DNA from: Tritrichomonas musculus
Lineage: Eukaryota; Parabasalia; Tritrichomonadida; Tritrichomonadidae
DNA length: 64,000 nucleotides
Assembly (NCBI GenBank): GCA_039105265.1
Contig: JAPFFF010000014.1
Location: 1,798,001-1,862,000, forward strand
Reading direction: 5' to 3'
Shown here in pieces: positions 31,428 to 42,332 of this stretch (the first letter of the stretch is position 1; every line of letters starts with the position of its first letter). Below the pieces are notes generated by a model. That model worked only from the letters and a program-made list of their open reading frames with translations, made no database searches and had not been told where the DNA came from. The position numbers and the translations under genes are program-made.

Positions 31428-32461
31428 TATATTAAAATATTGATCAAATATGTATTCAAAAAAGATTCGTTTTTTAAAAAAATTTTTATATTCAGATAAG
31501 AGAACATTCGAATTAATGCATGCAAGTTTAGATTTAAAAATATCTATAGCTGATATTTAAGTATTTATTTGAAGATGAAATTGAAAATTGCATAATAGGA
31601 ATTAGCCTATTATTTTTTTGAATTGAGAAGCCAAAGTAATAGTATAAATTTTGTTGTGTGAAAATCAATTTTTCTTTTTTTAAGTAATATTAATGTGCTA
31701 GTAGTATTTGTTTCATTTAATATTTTTTTGATCAATTTCAAATTATTTTTAATTAATTAAATAGACAAATATTAGCAAATCCTCATTTGCCTAGTTAGAT
31801 TAATAATTACTTGTAAAAAATAAAAAAAAAAGGTAATTATTTTGAGAAATTATGATTTAGTGATTTCACTTTTATTGAATGAACATTCAAATATTCAAAT
31901 AAATTTTGATTATAAGTTTAAGTTTAAACTTAATTTTTTATCTAAACTCTATTCAAATTTGAGAACATTTTTATCTAAAGTTTAGATTAAAAAAACAAGT
32001 TTATATTTGATATATGAATATTATATCATCAATATCCTACTATTTTTGAATGCTATATTAAAATAAAGTATACCAATATGTGTAAATTATTGTTTTATCA
32101 ATAGTAAAATGAATAGATGCTTGAAATATCTTTTTATTTATATCTATAAATTTGTGGAAAACAAAAAATATATGTTGAAATATTTGAAGTATTCGATATT
32201 ATCCATTAATGACCAATTTTTTAAAAACATAGTCATAAATATTTAATTCAAAATTTATATTTATTGAAAATATTAAAATTATCGTTTCATTTATTTTTAT
32301 TTCCTCTCAATTATCTCCCATTTCTATTCAAAAAATTAAAATGTTATTTAAATGAAATCAAATTAAATCTTTGAAATTGAATTTTTAAATGAATAGAATT
32401 TAAAATTTTATAAAATATTAAGAAATATATTTCATTATTATATATTTTTGTTTGAATTAAA
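31428..32461. other. Divergent intergenic region between centrin and copine
   Basis: No gene. Small palindromes occur at about 31911-31940 (AGTTTAAGTTTAAACTTAA) and between 31938 and 31986 (TCTAAACT with AGTTTAGA). Confidence 0.45.
32432..32437 (+). promoter_or_regulatory. Candidate initiator (Inr) of the copine gene
   Basis: TCATTA fits TCA(C/T)(T/A) and lies about 28 bases before the ATG at 32462. Confidence 0.35.
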
Positions 32462-34123
32462 ATGAAAGTTGCTTATAGTTCTTACAACAACATTCCATTT
32501 CAACAGAAAAATGATGGTATTGCAAATTACACGGGGACAGAATCAGTAAATACAAATATTTTATCAACAATCAACAGAACAACTACCTTTCCTTTAGTCA
32601 ACTTGCACGTTAGTGCAAAAAAATTGAAAAATGTTGATATTGTTACAGTTTCAGATCCTATCTGTGTGCTTTTTACTTTTGATACATCAAAACAAAAATG
32701 GGTTGAATTTGGACGTACAGAAGTTATTTGGAATAATTTGAATCCAGAATGGGTAACCTTTTTTACAGTTATGTATGTTTTTGAAATCAAACAGCCACTT
32801 AAATTTAGTGTATATGATATTGATGATAACAAAAAAGATTTAAAAAAGCAAAAACTAATTGGAGAAGCCGAAATTGAGTTAGCAAATATTATTAGTGCCG
32901 AAAAAGCTTCACAAATTGATCTTTTCCTTCCAAAATCCGGAGAAAATTGTGGACAATTAATTATCACGCCAGAGCAAGTTGAGAATTGTTCATCAATGGT
33001 CAACTTCCAAATTGAAGGAGGAAAATTTAAAAAAATACGTGCAGTAGGTTCTCCAAAACCATTTTATATTATCGCCAAATCTACTGAAAGTGGTGCCTAT
33101 ATTCCTATTTATCAATCTGAAGTAGATAAGAAGATGAAATGGAATGAAGTTACAATACCTTATCAAATACTCTGTAATATTGATTCTGAAAGGCCGCTTA
33201 GAATTACAATTTACGATCACAAAGATCACAAATCAGCACATATGGTTGGATATGCTGATACTTCATTTACACATCTTTCTGAAGGAGTAAATTCGCCTGT
33301 AGACATTATTAACAGTAAAAACAAAAAAGTTGGAACAATAACTGTAACAAAAATGTCTCTTGATCAACGTTATAACTTTTATGATTATATTCATGGTGGA
33401 ATTCAATTGAATCTAATTACTGCAATTGATTTCACTGCATCAAATAGAGACCCACGAAATCCAAGCAGTCTTCACTACTTCGCTCCAAGCGGTGATAGTA
33501 TGAATCAATATCAAAGTTGCATTCGTTCTGTTGGCGAAATTTTATGTCCTTATGACTCTGACCAGCTCTTCCCTGTTCTTGGATTTGGTGCTAAAATTGC
33601 AGGAGTAGTTCAGCATTGTTTCCCATTAACATTCAACCCGCAAGCTCCATGCGTTAGAGGCCTTGATGGAATTCTTGGAGCTTATCAAAATGCTCTAATG
33701 CAAGTTCAATTAAGTGGTCCAACATTATTTGCTCCAACAATTCGTTATGCATCACAATTAGCAGTTGAGTCATTTAGAGAAAGTAGAACTTATACAATCC
33801 TTTTAATCATTACAGATGGAATTATAAATGATATGCAAGATACAGCAGATGCTATAGTAGATGCATCAGCTCTTCCCATATCAATTATTATTGTTGGTGT
33901 TGGAAATGCTGACTTTACGGCAATGAATGTTTTAGATGCTGATGATGAGCCTCTTGAATCGAGGAATGGAACAAAAGAATCTAGAGATTTGGTCCAATTC
34001 GTTCCATTTAACAAATTTGCAAAAATGCATTACTCTGTTCTTGCAACGCAGGTTCTTGATGAAGTACCTAGACAACTTTGTGAATGGGCTGAAATGAATA
34101 ATGTGAAGCCATATCTAATGTAA
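32462..34123 (+). CDS. Copine (two C2 domains plus copine vWA), 553 aa
   Basis: Copines are Ca-dependent phospholipid-binding proteins at the plasma and endosomal membranes. Residues about 45-165 form C2A (starts VNLHVSAKKLKNVDIVTVSD, later NPEW and SVYDIDDNKKDLKK). Residues about 180-300 form a more degenerate C2B (ITIYDHKDHKSAHMVGYA). Residues about 305-545 form the copine A domain, with the diagnostic GGIQLNLITAIDFTASNRDP (the MIDAS D.T.S motif) and later YPVLGFGAK-like FPVLGFGAKI. The order and length are those of a full copine. C2A keeps several Asp ligands (SDP, YDIDDNKKD), so Ca binding is likely there; C2B is doubtful. The gene converges on the coiled-coil gene at 34449. Confidence 0.95.
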   Translation: MKVAYSSYNNIPFQQKNDGIANYTGTESVNTNILSTINRTTTFPLVNLHVSAKKLKNVDIVTVSDPICVLFTFDTSKQKWVEFGRTEVIWNNLNPEWVTFFTVMYVFEIKQPLKFSVYDIDDNKKDLKKQKLIGEAEIELANIISAEKASQIDLFLPKSGENCGQLIITPEQVENCSSMVNFQIEGGKFKKIRAVGSPKPFYIIAKSTESGAYIPIYQSEVDKKMKWNEVTIPYQILCNIDSERPLRITIYDHKDHKSAHMVGYADTSFTHLSEGVNSPVDIINSKNKKVGTITVTKMSLDQRYNFYDYIHGGIQLNLITAIDFTASNRDPRNPSSLHYFAPSGDSMNQYQSCIRSVGEILCPYDSDQLFPVLGFGAKIAGVVQHCFPLTFNPQAPCVRGLDGILGAYQNALMQVQLSGPTLFAPTIRYASQLAVESFRESRTYTILLIITDGIINDMQDTADAIVDASALPISIIIVGVGNADFTAMNVLDADDEPLESRNGTKESRDLVQFVPFNKFAKMHYSVLATQVLDEVPRQLCEWAEMNNVKPYLM

Positions 34124-34448
34124 TTTATCGTCTTATTTTGTAAACATCGTTTTATAAATCAATTTCCGTTGTTTTTATTTAAAATAACCAAAAGTAATTC
34201 TAATTTAAATTGCTAAAATGCACTTATTGTTCAATGCTGTTTCAAAAACAAAAAAAATATTCATGTTGTTGGCCAAATATTTTCACAATTTTTTTTAAAC
34301 GAATGGAATCAAGTAAAATTAATTGATATTTTATAAAAAAAAAATAAATAAATAAAAATAAAGAAGAAGTCTCTTTGAGTAATAAACGAATAAAATAATA
34401 TTATTAAAAAATTACAAACAAAATAGATTCATGAGATTAAGCTTATTC

Positions 34449-37400
34449 CTATTTTTGCTCCTGACTGCCATTATTATTATCTTCAGCTAAGGAACTTTTT
34501 TCTTTAGAAGGTGAATTAGATGCTGAATTCAATGGAGAGTTAAAAGCAGAGTTGGATGCAGAAACCGAAGCGGAGTAAGAACTTGAAGCTCTAGGACCGA
34601 TCAACTTGGCAGCTTTTTGAAGCATTTCTTGAGCATCTTGTTCTGTCACAGGACTAGGAACTCTCATAACACCTCTGAAGTTCTTTGAGAAAAGCATTGT
34701 TAGCAAATCTTTTCTGTCTTCTTTCATCTCTTGTTGCATTCTAGCAATTTTAGTTTCATATTCTGTTTTTATTGACTCTTGTCTCATTGAACTGACATTT
34801 TCAATGTTAGCTATCTTATTCTTATATCTTTCTTCACTTTTCTGAACTTTTTCTGTTAGAACTTTGTTGTTTATCTGAAGTTCTGATATCTCATTTTTAA
34901 GTGATTGAATTTCTTTTCGTAATTGAATTTCGTTTTGGTTTTGTGTCCGATTTGACTCAATACGCCTTTTATCGTTATTAAGTGACTCATTCTTAAAAAG
35001 ATCGAATTTTTCTTGCAAAATTTGATTTTCACGAACTTTCTCATTTAGGTTCTCTAAAAGTCGCTGATTTTCATTTCGAACATCTTGCATTCTAGTTTGT
35101 AATTTCTTTCGTTTTTCTTTCTCTTTATCAGCAATTTTCATAACAGCTTTTGTTAGTCTTCTGTCCATTTTTTCTTTCAAAATTTCTAGTTCTGTGTTCT
35201 TTCTATCTATGTTGTCAGTAAAATCATCTTTTGCTTGTTTAAGCTGTTCGGTTAAAGTTTCATTCAAATTCTGCATTTCTTCAAGCTGTTCAGTTAATGT
35301 TGTAATTTCATTCAAACATTCATTATTTTGTATTTTACTGCCTTGGAGTTCGTTATTTAATTTTTGTATTGTTATTTGGGCTTCTTGCTTCAAACTCTGT
35401 AATTCTTCTGTCATACTTGAAACATCAAGACCTGCGCGCTCTTTAAAGCCATCAAGCTCAGTTTCTCTTTGTTCGAGTGCCTCAAGTGCTGATTGGAGTC
35501 GACGTTGTAATGATTGCTCATATTCAACGGGGCCAACATGTTCAACTTCATCAAGAGCGTTTTCGCATTGCTCAATACAATCAAGGATATCAGAAACTGC
35601 TGCAGGAGTTTTTGTGATTAGGTATGTGGGATTCTCGTTTTCTGGGATTATTTGGTCGGATGATGTATTTTGTTTGGTTGGGTTTACCATTAAAGAAGAC
35701 ATTAAAATATTTTTGATATTGTTTATATAGTTTTCAACTGTTTGACTTCGAGCAATTTCTTCTTCAAGGCGTTGATTAATTGCAGATGTTTCATATTCTA
35801 GACGATGTTCAAAATCAGCGCGAGCACCTGTTAATTCTGTTCTGAGGCTGCGTAATTCAACAGCTTGAATCAGACACTGACTACGCGATTCTATTGAAAA
35901 ACGACGAAGAATATTGCAAACAGCTAAACTTTGACGAAGAATAGCAAACAATTCTTTTCCTTCTGGAGTTCGAACAGCTGGGAAGTTTGTAAGGAAGTTT
36001 TGCATTCTGTCAGAAATAGATTGTGGATCATCACTGAGAATAATATTATCAAATAAGTCGGCATCTGTGGTAAAACCTTCTGCATATTCTGAAAGAAATA
36101 GTTGAAGTCTGGCTGCTTGTTGTGCAATTGCTCTACGTGCATCATCGCTGTTGTTTGTTGAAACAAGCCATTGACGATCTTGATCAGAGTTTGAAAGTCT
36201 CTCAATGAAGTTTAGTTGGCCATGCAAAGCATTCAGAAGATTTTGAATAATTATTTGGTTCTCTTTTTGTGAGTTTTCATTTTTGGAATCAACTGCCCTA
36301 ATCAACTTATTAATTTCATCAACTAGTAAATCAACAATTTTCTTGATTTTTTCATCGACTGTTAATTCAGAATCATGAATAACATGAACAATATCGCCAA
36401 CAACAGGAGATGACGTTGTTGATAATGAATCTGCTATTGAATCAAATAAATCATCATTTCCATCTTCACCTTTTGGTCTGATATTGAATTCAATGATTTC
36501 ATTTTCCAGAATCGAGTGTTCTGAGCATTCTGTTTTAGCTTTATTCATCTCTTCTTCGTATATCTTGATCATCTCTTGGTATTTATTAATAATTTTTATA
36601 AGAGATTTTCTGTTATCGGCTTCTTTTTTCATTTCTTCTAATTGATTTTGATATTGAGTCGAGAGCATGTTAAATGATTGCATAATGTGCTCTGTAAAAC
36701 TTGAATTGCTTATTGTTCCTGGTTGATTTGGTAATTGATTTTGTAATTTTTGTAGACCAGCAAATTGACTTTCTAATTCTTCATAGTTAGACTCCAAAGT
36801 TGCGATTTTGATTGAAAGAGCTTTATTCTCTTGAATAATAGAATCTTTGTTGTCCATCTCATCTTGAAGAGCGGCTTTTAATTCAGAAATTTTTTGTTCA
36901 TATTTTTCATTATTTCGATTTAGTTTTCTCATAGCTTTCTTTTGAAAAACAGTGATACCTTCTTTTAGTTGGCTGATTTGTTTTTTGTAAAAAGCAATTT
37001 TTTGATCTTTTTTAGATTCAGCATCTGCTAAAGCGCTTGAAGCAATTGATAAGTTTGCCTCATTTGAAAAGATACTTGCTTCACTAATTTGTGAAGTTGA
37101 ATCGAGATCAAATGTACTTTTATTGTTATTAAAGCTATTTTCATCATTTGGAAATGAATATTTTAAAACAATTTGGTCAGATAAGTTTTTTGATGGATCA
37201 ATTGCCAGTGTTTTTGATATTTCGTTAATTAAAGTGTCTGCGTTATCGACTGATTCAATTCCAAAAGCTGTTGATAGTTTTTTGAGTTCTGAATTATACA
37301 AATTTTGATATGAGAGAGAAAGATTTAGAAGTGAGACTGTAAGCAGTCTTTCATCTGACGACGCTTTCTCTGATTGATTTTCAGATTGTGATAAAGAAAC

Positions 37401-37577
37401 GTCATCACTGTAATGTATTCCTAAAGATTCAGCAAGTTGATATGATAATGTTGCTAATAAATCTATGTGGTGACGAGAAAGAGGCTTACTGGAAAGCAAG
37501 CTAGGAGACACTTCTAAAAGAAGAGATCGTAAGTTTGAAGTAGAGATTGAATCTCTTTGTTCCTGAACTTCACTCAT
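34449..37577 (-). CDS. Long coiled-coil protein of unknown function, 1042 aa
   Basis: No enzymatic motif. Coiled coil is predicted by heptad pattern over residues about 190-350 and again over about 690-975 (for example ELQSLKQEAQITIQKLNNEL). A less charged middle of about 300 residues lies between them. The N-terminus (LLLEVSPSLLSSKPLSRHHI) and the C-terminus are not helical. The last 50 residues are a Ser/Ala/Asn repeat (SASVSASNSAFNSPLNSASN) ending in charged residues, with SP sites. Such proteins in trichomonads are often cytoskeletal, but nothing here proves it. The ATG at 37577 is the first in frame and is preceded by AT-rich non-coding DNA. Confidence 0.85.
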   Translation of the reverse strand: MSEVQEQRDSISTSNLRSLLLEVSPSLLSSKPLSRHHIDLLATLSYQLAESLGIHYSDDVSLSQSENQSEKASSDERLLTVSLLNLSLSYQNLYNSELKKLSTAFGIESVDNADTLINEISKTLAIDPSKNLSDQIVLKYSFPNDENSFNNNKSTFDLDSTSQISEASIFSNEANLSIASSALADAESKKDQKIAFYKKQISQLKEGITVFQKKAMRKLNRNNEKYEQKISELKAALQDEMDNKDSIIQENKALSIKIATLESNYEELESQFAGLQKLQNQLPNQPGTISNSSFTEHIMQSFNMLSTQYQNQLEEMKKEADNRKSLIKIINKYQEMIKIYEEEMNKAKTECSEHSILENEIIEFNIRPKGEDGNDDLFDSIADSLSTTSSPVVGDIVHVIHDSELTVDEKIKKIVDLLVDEINKLIRAVDSKNENSQKENQIIIQNLLNALHGQLNFIERLSNSDQDRQWLVSTNNSDDARRAIAQQAARLQLFLSEYAEGFTTDADLFDNIILSDDPQSISDRMQNFLTNFPAVRTPEGKELFAILRQSLAVCNILRRFSIESRSQCLIQAVELRSLRTELTGARADFEHRLEYETSAINQRLEEEIARSQTVENYINNIKNILMSSLMVNPTKQNTSSDQIIPENENPTYLITKTPAAVSDILDCIEQCENALDEVEHVGPVEYEQSLQRRLQSALEALEQRETELDGFKERAGLDVSSMTEELQSLKQEAQITIQKLNNELQGSKIQNNECLNEITTLTEQLEEMQNLNETLTEQLKQAKDDFTDNIDRKNTELEILKEKMDRRLTKAVMKIADKEKEKRKKLQTRMQDVRNENQRLLENLNEKVRENQILQEKFDLFKNESLNNDKRRIESNRTQNQNEIQLRKEIQSLKNEISELQINNKVLTEKVQKSEERYKNKIANIENVSSMRQESIKTEYETKIARMQQEMKEDRKDLLTMLFSKNFRGVMRVPSPVTEQDAQEMLQKAAKLIGPRASSSYSASVSASNSAFNSPLNSASNSPSKEKSSLAEDNNNGSQEQK

Positions 37578-38307
37578 TCGGAAAATAGATTATAATTAAA
37601 AAATATAGGTGAAAAAGTGGCTTTCAGGAAAATTCGTTTATTTGAAGAAAAAAATAATTGAAATAATTCTATTTAAAAAAATTTTTCTTTCAAAAAAATT
37701 AATCTCCATTCTGTAAAATTCAATTGAATAATCGTTCAATTGAAAATTGTGACAAGCGAAACTGTTGTTCAAGATTTCAAAAAAAGCTAAATCCTTATTA
37801 TTCTTTCTGACCAATCATTAGCATACAACAAAATAATCGCCAAATAAGTTTGAAAACTTCAAATCAATGATGAGAATCCTTAAAATTTATAAAGCAATTG
37901 ATACAAACAGTTTTTTTTTGCTAATGATATACAGAAATTCATAAAACTATGCATAAAATTACTCGTATAAAGTTATCTAGATATTTAATATTAAGAAATG
38001 ATTATTATTATTTCAAATTATAAAATAGAACTTGATTCATTATAGAAACTATTATTAACATAAATAGAAAATTATGTTACCGAATTCCTTTTGATAGCTC
38101 TCTCAATAAAATATTGGAATTGAAAATGATTAATAAATGTTATTTTAAAATTTTATTTATTTAAAAAAATAAAGTATTGCATTTAATATTTAGAAATAGA
38201 GCAATGACGAAAATCTGTATCGAGCTGGTTTTAAAATAGTCTCCGTATAAAAACAAATTAGAAAAGTAACTTATGTTTAAATCACAAAATTAGTTAATTT
38301 AAGATCA
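37578..38307. other. Intergenic, no gene
   Basis: AT-rich spacer between two minus-strand genes; nothing recognised. Confidence 0.45.
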
Positions 38308-39027
38308 TTATTTACAAATAGTTGCTTGATGTCCATCATAAACAACTGCTTCAAAATCATTTGATGTATCAAAGCAAAAATCTACATCAGCAGCAAATCC
38401 ATTTCTAATGAGTCTCATACAATGCTCTCCATCAAAGCAGGCAGCTTTAATGTCATTAATTGAAGCAAGATAAGTGAGTCGCAATGATAATGCTAGGTCA
38501 GTTGCTTTATAATTACCAAGTTTAAATAAAGTATCAACAATCATTCCTGCGCATAGACCATCTTCAAGGCTGAAATTCCCTTCTGTTCCTGAACAAATTA
38601 TTGTAACATCTGTTTTAGAGTCAATAATTTTTTGTAAAGATTTTTTGATATTAGCAAATGAGACAACATAGGTGATCTTTGCCTTTTTGGCAGTATTAAG
38701 AGCTAAAGTTCCATTGGTTGTCGTCATAACAATTTCTCTCCCATCTATTATTTCTTTTTTGAAGCTGTGTGGAGAGTTATCCAAATCAAATCCATCAATT
38801 AGCTTCATACCTCTTTCGCCACCTAGCAATACATTTTCATTTGGATGTTGTTGTCGATATTTAAAAGCATCTTCTGGCGAAACTACAGGGATTATTGATT
38901 TAGCTCCACGATGAAGCGCTGTTGGAATAACAGTTGTGGCTCGTAATACATCAATAACAACTGCTGTGCATCCTGTAACATCAACTGCCTGAGCTTCTTG
39001 AGCGGTAGTATACACTCTAATATTCAT
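38308..39027 (-). CDS. comB: ComB-like 2-phosphosulfolactate phosphatase, 239 aa
   Basis: ComB hydrolyses 2-phosphosulfolactate to sulfolactate (coenzyme M and sulfolactate pathways) with Mg. Family landmarks in order: VVIDVLRATTVIPTALHRGA (residues about 23-42, metal-binding Asp), LLGGERGMKLIDGFDLDNSP (about 67-86), and VMTTTNGTLAL (about 98-108). All are near-consensus and the length equals the bacterial norm of 230-250. No targeting sequence is seen, so it is probably cytosolic. It lies alone, with no other sulfolactate gene nearby. ComB is essentially a bacterial/archaeal family, so lateral transfer is the natural explanation; codon use is as AT-rich as its neighbours, implying an old or ameliorated event. 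Substrate in a trichomonad is unknown; the name reflects family, not proven activity. Confidence 0.9.
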   Translation of the reverse strand: MNIRVYTTAQEAQAVDVTGCTAVVIDVLRATTVIPTALHRGAKSIIPVVSPEDAFKYRQQHPNENVLLGGERGMKLIDGFDLDNSPHSFKKEIIDGREIVMTTTNGTLALNTAKKAKITYVVSFANIKKSLQKIIDSKTDVTIICSGTEGNFSLEDGLCAGMIVDTLFKLGNYKATDLALSLRLTYLASINDIKAACFDGEHCMRLIRNGFAADVDFCFDTSNDFEAVVYDGHQATICK

Positions 39028-39429
39028 ATGATATGTTATCGTTTTATAATTTTGAATAGATTATTTCATTAAGTTTAGAAATATTTAAATATCTTATTTG
39101 AAATGTATACAATTTTTTTTTTTATATAATTGGACAGATATATTCAGAAAAAAAGATAAATATAATTTTATTCAAAAACTGAAATGGTCGTAAAAAAAAA
39201 AATAAAGAACTACTGTTATTTCTGAAAACAAAATTTCGTAGAAATTAACTGTAATTCTCTCTCTCATATTCATCAAATATGTAGAGATTATTGTACCAAA
39301 GGTTTTGCGAATTTGAATGTCATTAATCATTCAAATATCATCAGTGGAGAAGTGAATTGAATTTTTTGTTGAAATCGAAGGCCTTTCCTTTCATAGGGAG
39401 ATTTCTAAGATAGGATTTAGATCAGCTGA
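39028..39429. other. Intergenic, no gene
   Basis: AT-rich DNA upstream of ComB; nothing recognised. Confidence 0.4.
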
Positions 39430-40273
39430 TTGTTACAATTTTTGAAAACTGCTTATCGCAGAAACGCAGTTCGTGAGATAACAAAGCTTTTAAGAGTATC
39501 AAGCAACAAGTACTATATTGCACTAGAAAATAGTGAAAAAAGCAAATGCAAGTGCAAGGGAAACTGTTAGTAAATGGTGAAGAAAAGAAAAAAATATTGA
39601 TATATATGTCCAACTAATTCCAAAAGACTGTTGGACTGGAAAAAATATTCGTTTAGTAGCTGCAAATGTCTTTATTGCAAGATCTGAGAATCGTAAAAGA
39701 TTTAAGAGATTGGCTGATGGGCATTAAAATGAGTCACCACAATACAATTGAAAAGGTTTCTTGAACTTTTTTAGGTGATGAAAGTTCTAATATCCATCAC
39801 AGATGTAGACCACTATATTACTGAATTTGAAAACGTTATTTAGGATCTCCAAAAACATTTTTACTAATAAATTTGGATGAAGTGGGCTTCGGAAAAAGTC
39901 CCGATAAAAGTAAATGTAAAAGAGAATATGTAATTAAAGGATGTAAAGCTCCTCCATTTTGGAGAGGTCAAACAGATCCTCAGCACATTTATGTTGTGAT
40001 AGCTGTTACAGTTACATGTACGGATATAATACCACTTTTCTTATTGTCAAGAAAACGGTTGGATCATGATTTAAATGAAGGGTTTAAAATAATAAATAAA
40101 CAAATCAAAGAATCAAAAAAAGAAATGGGCGATATTATCAAAAATTTGGATGAAGCAATAGACAAACGTTTCAAAAAAATGGACGAACATTTCACAAAAA
40201 TGGGACCAACTCTCGATAAAAATTTCGCGAAAATATCGACTCATCAGCAATTTGACAAATTTTCAAATGAATA
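39430..40273 (+). pseudogene. DDE transposase fossil with coiled-coil tail
   Basis: The clearest frame is 39873-40274. It opens with DEVGFGKSPDKSKCKREYVI and continues through QTDPQHIYVVIAVTVTCTD to IIPLFLLSRKRL. This is the pattern of a DDE endonuclease core (catalytic Asp before Glu-Val-Gly, then a beta-strand pair) as in pogo/Tigger-like transposases. The open frame as given starts inside the domain, so it is not an intact gene. Upstream, plus-strand phrases such as RSENRKRFKRLADGH (about 39690-39722) look like the N-terminal part in other frames. The end (residues about 70-130) is a Lys-rich coiled coil, KEMGDIIKNLDEAIDKRFKK. No terminal repeats could be assigned. Confidence 0.6.
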
Positions 40274-40862
40274 AATTCACTTATAGGGTAGCTCATTTTT
40301 GAGTTCCTGGAATTTCTTTTTTTAAAATCTATAATTAAAGATATAATTTTTGTGATATCTTTAGGCTTTGTTATTATTTATGACTAAATAACATGATTAG
40401 TGCTGCTTATATTTACTCCATACATTAAATTTTTGATATTTCAAGCAAAATATGGTAAAAATCATTCTTTTCAAAGTCTAATCAAAATAATTAATAATTT
40501 AAAGTAATAAACCTCATTTTGTTACATCTTATGAGTAGTTTCTTCGAGTTAAAAAGAAATCGGCTCGAGCATCCCATCTACAAACGTCGTTAAAATTATG
40601 AGCATGATATTTCATCATTCAACAAATTAATGATTAATATACTTTATTATTTTATTATATATTTATTTTAATACATATATAACAGATAAAATGCCAAATA
40701 TATATTTTTAATTTCAAATAAATAGTATTTTGAATAAAATAAGATTTAATCGTTGAGGCCAAATATTTTTATTTTTCACCAAAACTTTTTCAGAAAAAAG
40801 CTCTATTGAATTATATATTCTATGAGTTAATTCAATATTGAATAATTTACATTTTTTTAGGG
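40274..40862. other. Intergenic, no gene
   Basis: AT-rich spacer between the transposase fossil and the MITE. A segment near 40750-40855 resembles part of the MITE at 19292-19643. Confidence 0.4.
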
Positions 40863-40871
40863 AAGGAGAAC

Positions 40872-41165
40872 GGGAAATCGTTTTTGTTCCCAGACAAACC
40901 TAGTCAAATTTGTTCCCAAGGTCAATTATTGATTTTTTTTTTTTTCAAAAAAAGAGGAAAGATTTTATATTTTTCCATAATTTTCCCAGTGTCTCTACTG
41001 CCCCAAGCGGGCGTCGAGCGAAGCCGAGACCCCGCGGTCGGGGCAAAGACACTGGGAAAAATTTGGACCATAAAATCTTATCTATATTTTTTTTTATAAG
41101 CTCAATTTAATTGACCAGTGGGAACAAATTTGACTAGGTTTGTCTGGGAACAAAAACGATTGCCC
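40872..41165. mobile_element. 294-bp MITE with 9-bp target duplication and GC-rich core
   Basis: Terminal inverted repeats of about 47 bp, starting GGGAAATCGTTTTTGTTCCC on the left and GGGCAATCGTTTTTGTTCCC on the complemented right end. Both sides are flanked by the identical 9-mer AAGGAGAAC (40863-40871 and 41166-41174). Nine-base duplications are typical of Mutator-like elements. Inside is a second inverted pair, CCCAGTGTCT near 40986 and AGACACTGGG near 41048, enclosing about 45 bases of strikingly GC-rich DNA (GCCCCAAGCGGGCGTCGAGC and on). No protein frame. Confidence 0.9.
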
Positions 41166-41604
41166 AAGGAGAACCATAACCCGAGATAAAGATATTTTTC
41201 TTCTCATTTATTCAGATGAGTTTTTGAATTAAATAAAATAATTATCACTTAAAAAGTGGCATCTGAGAATATAACTTTATAACTTTACGACAGAAAGTTT
41301 AAAAAACCTTTATTACATAAGTTTTTGTATAGAATAAAAACCGTTTATTTTTTTTTGGATTTGTTAAAAAGTTTCAAATATACGGAAAGTACTGGAACAA
41401 TAGAGGACCGTTTAATACCAGTTCTTTTTTTCAGTTGGCTATCTGCCTGTAAAGGAGACAGGTAAGTGTTAATGCATCAAAAAGTATGAATTAAAATTGA
41501 AAATTTGAATTATAATATGTAACATAAGAGTAGGTTCAATTTAAAGACTTTATATTCTCAAAAAGTTTGTTTTTCTGAAGTTTACGCTTTTTTTTTGAGA
41601 GAGT

Positions 41605-42332
41605 TGAAACTTAGGTAGACTTTTTTTTGGACAAAATCGGCACCTTTTACAATAACCGTTTTTTGTAAAGTCCAAAATCGGCACCTTTTATATCAAATAA
41701 ACATTCAAAATCAATTTTTTACAAAAATGAAAATAAAAAAAATAAAATAATTATATATAAATGTTTATTAAAATAGAATTATGATAATATTTGGATTAGT
41801 TTTAATCTATTTTTTATATAATTATGAATAATAAATGAAAAAAAGAAAACTATCCAAAAGTATTCCTATAGAGTTAAATTGAACAATTCATATGAAAATA
41901 ATTCATTTGATTACTGCGAGCAAGGTCACACATGTGTGTATTAGTATTTCATTTCAATTTGATATCTCCCAGAAACAAAGACAAATAAAAATAATAGCTA
42001 CATGACTATTTTCTGGGCTTAATAGACATACTTTTGGCTACAAATCACTAAAAATGAAAAAAATTCTGATATAAAAAATAAGTTTTTTTGCTAATATGAT
42101 ATTCAAATTAATGTACAGTGAATTGAGATTATGATCATGTAGAACACATCATCGATAAAAGTCTGTATTACCTCGAGCTTGCTGTATATATGAATGCTTT
42201 AATATAAAAAAAAAATGATTTTCAATAGATAAATGGTTATACGTTTATTGTTTTTTTACAAATTCTATTGATATATTTTGAATAGATAAATGGCCTGCTG
42301 ATTTTGTCCTTTTTGGAGTCTACCGAAACTTA
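41605..42332. mobile_element. ~730-bp inverted-repeat element
   Basis: Left end TTGAAACTTAGGTAGACTTT, followed by GGACAAAATCGGCA, is matched by the complemented right end, ATAAGTTTCGGTAGACTCCA, followed by GGACAAAATCAGCA: about 40 bp with several mismatches. The phrase CAAAATCGGCACCTTTTA is also directly repeated at about 41632 and 41673. No reading frame. Confidence 0.55.

Noticed and set aside
35194..35730. 178-codon Ser/Cys-rich plus-strand frame
   Set aside because: It is the antisense shadow of coiled-coil codons in the gene at 34449-37577.
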